Positions 58,983 to 64,000 of a stretch of DNA of 64,000 nt are shown in pieces. Positions within the stretch are counted from its first letter, which is position 1. Every line of letters starts with the position of its first letter. This DNA is from Lineolata rhizophorae (taxonomy: Eukaryota; Ascomycota; Dothideomycetes; Lineolatales; Lineolataceae). Below the pieces are notes generated by a model. The model saw only the letters and a list, made by a program, of their open reading frames with translations. It did no database searches and was not told where the DNA came from. The stretch is from positions 513,474 to 577,473 of the forward strand of contig MU001679.1 of assembly GCA_010093515.1 (NCBI GenBank), given 5' to 3'. The position numbers and the translations under genes were made by a program.

Positions 58983-59258
58983 TTATACGTCACTTGTCCA
59001 TCTATCCTTGAGCCGGGCGAATTTCTTTCTCCAAGACTTATACCACGGGTTGCTTCGCGACGAAGAGGCGGTCCGTTCGCTCCGCCTGCGTTCTGCGGAA
59101 CAAGCCGGACACTCGGTCTTCCATATGTCGAGGACGGGCTTGAACTCCGGACACTCCTTTTCTTGCCGGTGGTATTCTCGCATGTAGAGCGAGCAGCTCG
59201 CGCGGTAGTTGTGTATGCGGTGAAGACACTTGAAGATTTGAAAGTGGTAGACGCACAT
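58983..59258 (-). CDS. Small Cys/His-containing hypothetical protein
   Basis: An ORF of 91 residues from ATG 59258; an upstream in-frame start at 59333 is possible. The pattern YHFQIFKCLHRIHNYRASC then KTECPACSAER resembles small zinc-binding-like proteins often found in Dothideomycete genomes, followed by a basic tail (NPWYKSWRKKFARLKDRW). No introns are needed. The call rests only on composition and the spaced Cys/His pairs, so it may not be a real gene. Confidence 0.4.
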   Translation of the reverse strand: MCVYHFQIFKCLHRIHNYRASCSLYMREYHRQEKECPEFKPVLDIWKTECPACSAERRRSERTASSSRSNPWYKSWRKKFARLKDRWTSDV

Positions 59259-59905
59259 CGTGAGGCGTAGGCAGAGCGCTATAGTCGGTATGAAAGGCAG
59301 AGGGTATTGGTCTTGGAGGGATGTGATATTCAACCCAGGTATATGAGGGTTTCGTTGGATGAGGTCGGGTTACTCGCAGCTTTATTCGCGCTGTAAAGCG
59401 TTAGGAATGAGTCTGTTTCACAGTAGCTAGCTTTTAGGGATAGATCCTCTATCAGCTCTATTGAAGCGTGCGGTAGCAGTTCTATGGACTTTACTAACCT
59501 TGGCTGGGTTAATTTGTAGGGACACATTCACGCTTATACTTTCGCCTAGTACTTCTCCGAACTTCCGGTTACGAAGCTCTCCGCTAAGTTCTCTTTTTAT
59601 ATGTGCCTCGCTTGCTTATGACCAGTAACAGTGGCACTATCTCTGCCGCTTGCTGGGCATGATATAAAGTTTGCTTCTACAGTAGCTTTTAACATTGCAT
59701 TTGTTTGCTAGGCTTTCTGATAGTGTAAACCACGCTCTTGTTTCACTAGCTTGCAGCTTGAGTGTGTTGGCAATATCCTTTCACTGTACCATTTAACTTT
59801 GACGCTTTATTATTCTACTGGTGACTCAGGAGGTAAATGTTGGCGCGAATACCTGTGCGACAACAGCCTCGCTATTAAGTTAGCCAGTCCTTCTCGCGAA
59901 TCACA

Positions 59906-59913
59906 TATAAAAA
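59906..59913 (+). promoter_or_regulatory. TATA box of the 304-residue hypothetical gene
   Basis: TATAAAAA lies about 80 bases upstream of the ATG at 59989, a common distance in filamentous fungi. It supports that start codon. Confidence 0.5.
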
Positions 59914-59988
59914 GGTCGACCACTCCCCTGTTGATATCCATAGACAATACCACCCAGCCCTTGCTCACGTATCCGTTTCCTGTCAAAA

Positions 59989-60903
59989 ATGTCCCATCAA
60001 CAGCGCGGAGAGTCTTCCAAAACGCAATACTGTCTCGTTTGCGCAAAGTATATTAAAGAAGATGATGGGTCCGGCGCCTGTGACTGCAACAGTGATACGC
60101 TTTCAGGTGGATCTTCCAGAAAAGGCAAGGATATAGCTTGGGATCATGGCGTAGGAAGTACGCCAAAGCTTACGATTCCTGAAGAAGGACCTGGCCCCCG
60201 AAGCTCAATGACCGTTCACACGGGAAGTGCGTACGAGGCTCAGCTTCGGTACTACTCTCAACAGCCTCTTCCGCCGCTCCCTGAGGACGACGATAATGAT
60301 AGTACGTCAACGATTTTTGAGGAAGACCTCGGAAACTACCAAGGCAAAGCAGAAACGTCTAAATCTCGATCGCTTCGTGAGCGCATAAAACAAATCAGCG
60401 CCACGAATATCAAAGACATGGACAAAAAAGAACATGAGTCAAAACGCCAAGCCATATACATACCAGAAGAAAAAGAAATAACTAGAGATAGCGCGTTTTT
60501 GGAACTGGGGAAGGCTATAGAAAAGGCCTTTCCGGATTCGGAGCAAAGTCCACACGATGTGGAGTCACCGGCGTCCTCCCAGCGGGGCAGACACGAAAGG
60601 CACGCCAAAGACTCAGACTTCGAACCCCCTGGCGCTGCGCAAAATCCGAGGCACGATTTGGGCCATTATCATCAAGAAACGGCCCAAGCTACGAGCTCTA
60701 ACATCGACTTTGAAGACGATATGATGTTCAGAAGCAAGAAACCACCGCGATGGTCTCAAATTCCAAGTCCAAGCGAAGCAGAGTTTCAAGCCATGTTGCG
60801 AGGATCACCAGGGCGACCCTGGTCAAGGTGCTCTTGCGATTCGGACGAACTAGATCCTCTACCTAGCCCCAACTTGACGAAGCAGCGCCGGAAAGAACCA
60901 TAG
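59989..60903 (+). CDS. Hypothetical acidic/disordered protein with N-terminal Cys pairs
   Basis: Single exon, 304 residues, with a good start context (AAAAATGTCC) and a TATA box upstream. Residues ~14-34 contain YCLVCAKYIKEDDGSGACDC, spaced like a small zinc knuckle. The remainder is hydrophilic and probably disordered, with acidic and Ser-rich stretches and one predicted helix (RSLRERIKQISATNIKDMDK). The C-terminus has a further Cys pair (SRCSCDSDE). I do not recognise a family. Length, start context and natural composition support a real, probably lineage-restricted gene. Confidence 0.55.
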   Translation: MSHQQRGESSKTQYCLVCAKYIKEDDGSGACDCNSDTLSGGSSRKGKDIAWDHGVGSTPKLTIPEEGPGPRSSMTVHTGSAYEAQLRYYSQQPLPPLPEDDDNDSTSTIFEEDLGNYQGKAETSKSRSLRERIKQISATNIKDMDKKEHESKRQAIYIPEEKEITRDSAFLELGKAIEKAFPDSEQSPHDVESPASSQRGRHERHAKDSDFEPPGAAQNPRHDLGHYHQETAQATSSNIDFEDDMMFRSKKPPRWSQIPSPSEAEFQAMLRGSPGRPWSRCSCDSDELDPLPSPNLTKQRRKEP

Positions 60904-61494
60904 TTCTCGAGACAACGCATGGCGCACGGCGTCTATACGTTACTCGGCACTTTAAGGCTACTATAGTTGTACAACTTTCTTCAAACGCGAATTTGCGCCT
61001 TCGGTATGCCCAATTTTCACTACCCAGATGGTAAATATTCACTTATGTTGATCACCCATTCGGTTTCCGAATATCATTCGGCTGTCATTTTCCACAACAC
61101 TCAAGACTACAAACCGAAGTTCTTTGCATTTTCTAGCCTAGGCGATAGACGCTTCATCCTAGAGTTAATTTTAAGCCCTCCCTAATACAAGTCCACCATA
61201 TCCTGCCCAGTTCGTATTCCTTGCACGTGAGTAGACATAAACCCTCATAAATAGTAGCACACGTACCCTAGTGCGCAAAAATGTTGAAAACATGAGAGAC
61301 CAAAATTACCATGCACATTCTACAGTTCTCATCTCACTATAATTGTTCCAGCGTTTATACCCCATTCTCATGACAATTTCGTGCCACTTCGGCGTATGTC
61401 ATCGCCACTAAGATTCCCCAGTCACTTGATTGGCCTTGCTGAAGCTCGAATGGACGTACCTTGCCTTTCCTGCCATTCTTGCCTGAAGACCATC

Positions 61495-61740
61495 TTAATC
61501 TCTTCTTGAGCCTCGTTTGCGGCTTACGCTGTAGATGAAATAGGCTTTAATTCTGATTTCCTGCATAGTCTGGCCACTGTTTTTAAGTCTTCTATAGATC
61601 GTGTTATCTTGGACACGCCTCAAAGCCATACCATTATTCGACTCGTAACACTGAGCGGCCGTCTTGGGGCCAACGATGTTACAGTAGTGAGCTCCATCCA
61701 TTATGAAAGCGCCGCAGTACGGGCAAATAGAGTAAGACAT
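61495..61740 (-). CDS. Small zinc-ribbon-like hypothetical protein
   Basis: An ORF of 81 residues from ATG 61740 beginning MSYSICPYCGAFIMDGAHYC, a C-x2-C ... C pattern like half of a zinc ribbon, with a further Cys ten residues later (TAAQCYE). The tail is basic. Another in-frame ATG at 61818 would add 26 residues. The ribbon-like start is suggestive, but no other support is visible. Confidence 0.4.
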   Translation of the reverse strand: MSYSICPYCGAFIMDGAHYCNIVGPKTAAQCYESNNGMALRRVQDNTIYRRLKNSGQTMQEIRIKAYFIYSVSRKRGSRRD

Positions 61741-64000
61741 TTTGGTCTTTATGTGGTGAAGGCGGTTCGGCTTTATAAGGAGGTCTAGGTCGTGGTGACA
61801 AGATTTAGTTGCATTCAAGGAGAATCAGACAGTGGTAGATGAGGTTTGCAGTGTGGGCGCAATTCAAGAAAGTGAATTTGATTATGTGTGGGATGTGCTC
61901 GATGGAAGACTGAAGGACTGTGTGAGGGGCTAGAGGAGAACAGTGTTCCTGAGAAGGTGAACTCGCGGCAGGAAATTGCATGCTCTTTGAGAAGCGGAGA
62001 CAGCGACGACCTACCCCGGGTGCCGTGATCTGCCCCTGGCGTGAATGCCGCCTGACAGCATACTATCAAACGGTGAGTCGGGTGTGACAGACCAGGCAGC
62101 CAGGGCTGGTCGAGATGTGATTGGTTGAGTGGATACTTGTCCTTTTGCGTGATTGGTGGGCGGCACGGACTGGCCCGAAGGGCAACGGATATGGTACTGT
62201 CGTCCACGGTAACGCCTATCACGACGGTACTCACAGTGCGAAAGAACCGAGGCACTTGTTGTCCTGCGGTGATCTGAGAAGGTAGGTACCCCGCGTTTTC
62301 TCTTTATGGAAAGAATGGATCAGTGATTGCGGGGTGCATGGTGATTGCGCTTCGCCAATGATTATAGGCGTGCTATATCTGACTGGGGAAGGCGAGAACA
62401 GACAGCTGGTATCACGTGCCCATAAATTTATGTGCATTTGTAAGTCCAGACATAGATAAAAGGTCAACCCTCACCAGCCTTTCTAGTGAAAAGCTGAAGT
62501 TACTTATTTACCCGTGATAGCAATGCTGCTACCACCAGACCAATGAGGCGGCTGCAGTTAGCGTAAAATATCGCGCAAATTTAACTAAAACTAGACTCAT
62601 ATAAGAGTGCTAATCATTCGTTATGCCTAAGGTGGTTTCTAATGAGGTGTGAGGTTTGGAAAGTTAAAGGCTAATTCACGGGCGATAGTGACGCTCTCAA
62701 TGCGAGCAGTCCTAGCGCCCTACCATAGACTCACTTCAAGGGTGGCAATATATTATTCTTGCGTTACTCTTCTTACATTCATGAAGTCTAACTTCTAGCC
62801 AGCAATCAAAGATACACTGCTATTTATTTGGAGCTCCGCCAGAGCTATTTCTTCTTTCCCACTACCAAACACCTACGCTTCTGAGTTCATTGCTTACTTG
62901 TTGCTGCTTGCCCGAGTATTACAATGTCATATCTATTTCCTTAGCGGGAAACGACTCAAATAATCTCATAGGGAAGGGTTCCGCTAAATCTAGCGAAGCG
63001 CTAGAGTGCCCGATCTGCGCAGAAACCATTCAGTCTAGAAACGACGGTATTCTTCACGCTTGTTTTTGCTCGCTAGAACACGCACCCATAGGCCACGAAG
63101 ACTAGAGAACCGGATTATCACCTGCACTTAGAAAGCGGAAAGTAGAGTCAATGTTCTTTATGTTTCCGTGTCCCCGTGGAGAAGAAGGCGGGACTACTAC
63201 CTGTATTGCCCAGCGTCACCCCGACTAATATGAACAAATGCCGAGAATCGAAATGGACGAGTCCAAGCGGCCCCTACATGAGAATGATGTCAAGAGGTTC
63301 GAGCTACGTGCGGCGAGCTATATGTCGTGCGCAACCGAACTCGGATTGGGTGCAGAATGGCGCCGAAATCAATTGCGCATGCTGCGTCCAACAATGTATC
63401 TTAAACAGGTCGAACAGCCTCGGAGCGCGCCACTAGATCCGCAAGGATGGAAATACTAACTGAAATTAGGCTTTTGTCCCACCTTTGGTGAAGGCAAGAA
63501 TTCTGTTGTGGATCCGTCGTTGGCGCGCCGAGAAACTGAAACTCGCGGAAGAAGATCGAAGGAATAATGGCAAGAAACAAAATCCAAAGCACTCAAATAC
63601 TTCGGGCCCTTCCTAAAGATCAAGTTGATTTGTATGGACCCGCTTGAGATCCGCCTTCGTCGACTTTCGAGATAGTCATACACTCGGTATAGGTGTGTTC
63701 GGAGGGGGAAAGCATATACTGTACCACGGCTGCGTCAGTTGTGGACTACTCCATTACATGATCATTTGACACACAAGTTCTGTTGCATTGGGAACTTGAT
63801 CAGCTTTAACTAGTAGTCCGAAGGCACATCATCTATCACATGCTGAGCACTTTGCTTGGTAATATAGGCCAATTAAAATCCATTTCATGGAAGTCTAGTT
63901 CTCCATGATGTCCTATTTTTGATCCCGGACGCGCTATGCAATGTGAAACCAGAAAGTAGAGATGCACTCACTTCCCATGGGGTATCTATTACAATCCTCA
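61741..64000. other. Gene-poor right end of window
   Basis: No well-supported gene. Two short plus-strand ORFs are worth recording: 62890-63105, whose end reads LECPICAETIQSRNDGILHA and looks like the start of a RING-type finger that stops early; and 63238-63459, 73 codons with protein-like composition (FELRAASYMSCATELGLGAE). In the frame of the second, Cys-containing sequence continues upstream but crosses a TAA just before its ATG, so a decayed or split small gene is possible. Confidence 0.35.

Noticed and set aside
1-64000. CRISPR array, intact transposon or terminal inverted repeats
   Set aside because: No regularly spaced identical short repeats, transposase or reverse-transcriptase motifs were found; the only array is the diverged ~110 bp tandem repeat.

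Overview
This window is nuclear DNA from a filamentous ascomycete (Pezizomycotina, most likely a Dothideomycete or close relative). The genes carry many short introns with GTAAGT-type donors, CTAAC-like branch sites and YAG acceptors. Several products belong to families restricted to such fungi (DUF3292, DUF7137, UstYa, fungal CorA-like). No tRNA, rRNA, CRISPR array or intact transposon was seen. Exon joins were worked out by eye from frame, splice signals and remembered family similarity; none has transcript support.

Layout. 1-10.5 kb: 3' part of an Ish1/Msc1 stress gene, a Zrg17-type zinc transporter, an uncharacterised two-span membrane protein divergent from it, an MFS transporter and a small one-span membrane protein. 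11.7-21 kb: an unknown coiled-coil protein, a heme-dependent N-demethylase-like protein (DUF3445), a BCS1-type AAA ATPase and a DUF3292 membrane protein. 21.6-32.6 kb: HIR3 (histone chaperone complex), divergent from a Chs5-Arf1-binding protein (ChAPs), then ribosomal protein S16. 33.3-37.1 kb: the most interesting part, a secreted, Kex2-type repeat precursor divergent from a UstYa-type oxidase, which together look like a small dikaritin (ustiloxin/phomopsin-like) RiPP locus with a core of YKLTIEW type. 38.5-45.2 kb: an FGGY carbohydrate kinase, a short-chain dehydrogenase, EMC10 and a Rab GTPase with a large Gly/Ala-rich insertion. 46.9-54.7 kb: a PWWP-BTB-like fusion gene, a degenerate ~110 bp tandem repeat, a multi-span membrane protein and a decayed CorA-like gene. 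55.4-64 kb: an F-box protein, a DUF7137 surface glycoprotein and a gene-poor tail with small, probably lineage-specific Cys-rich ORFs.

How the genes relate. Most neighbours are unrelated housekeeping genes, as is usual in fungi. Two divergent pairs share promoters: zrg17 with the two-span protein, and HIR3 with the ChAPs gene. The precursor/UstYa pair is the only obvious functional cluster: UstYa proteins install the ether or C-C crosslinks of dikaritin cores, and the precursor supplies Kex2-releasable copies of a Tyr-led heptapeptide. No methyltransferase, tyrosinase or transporter lies beside them, so the product would be a simple cyclopeptide or the cluster is split.
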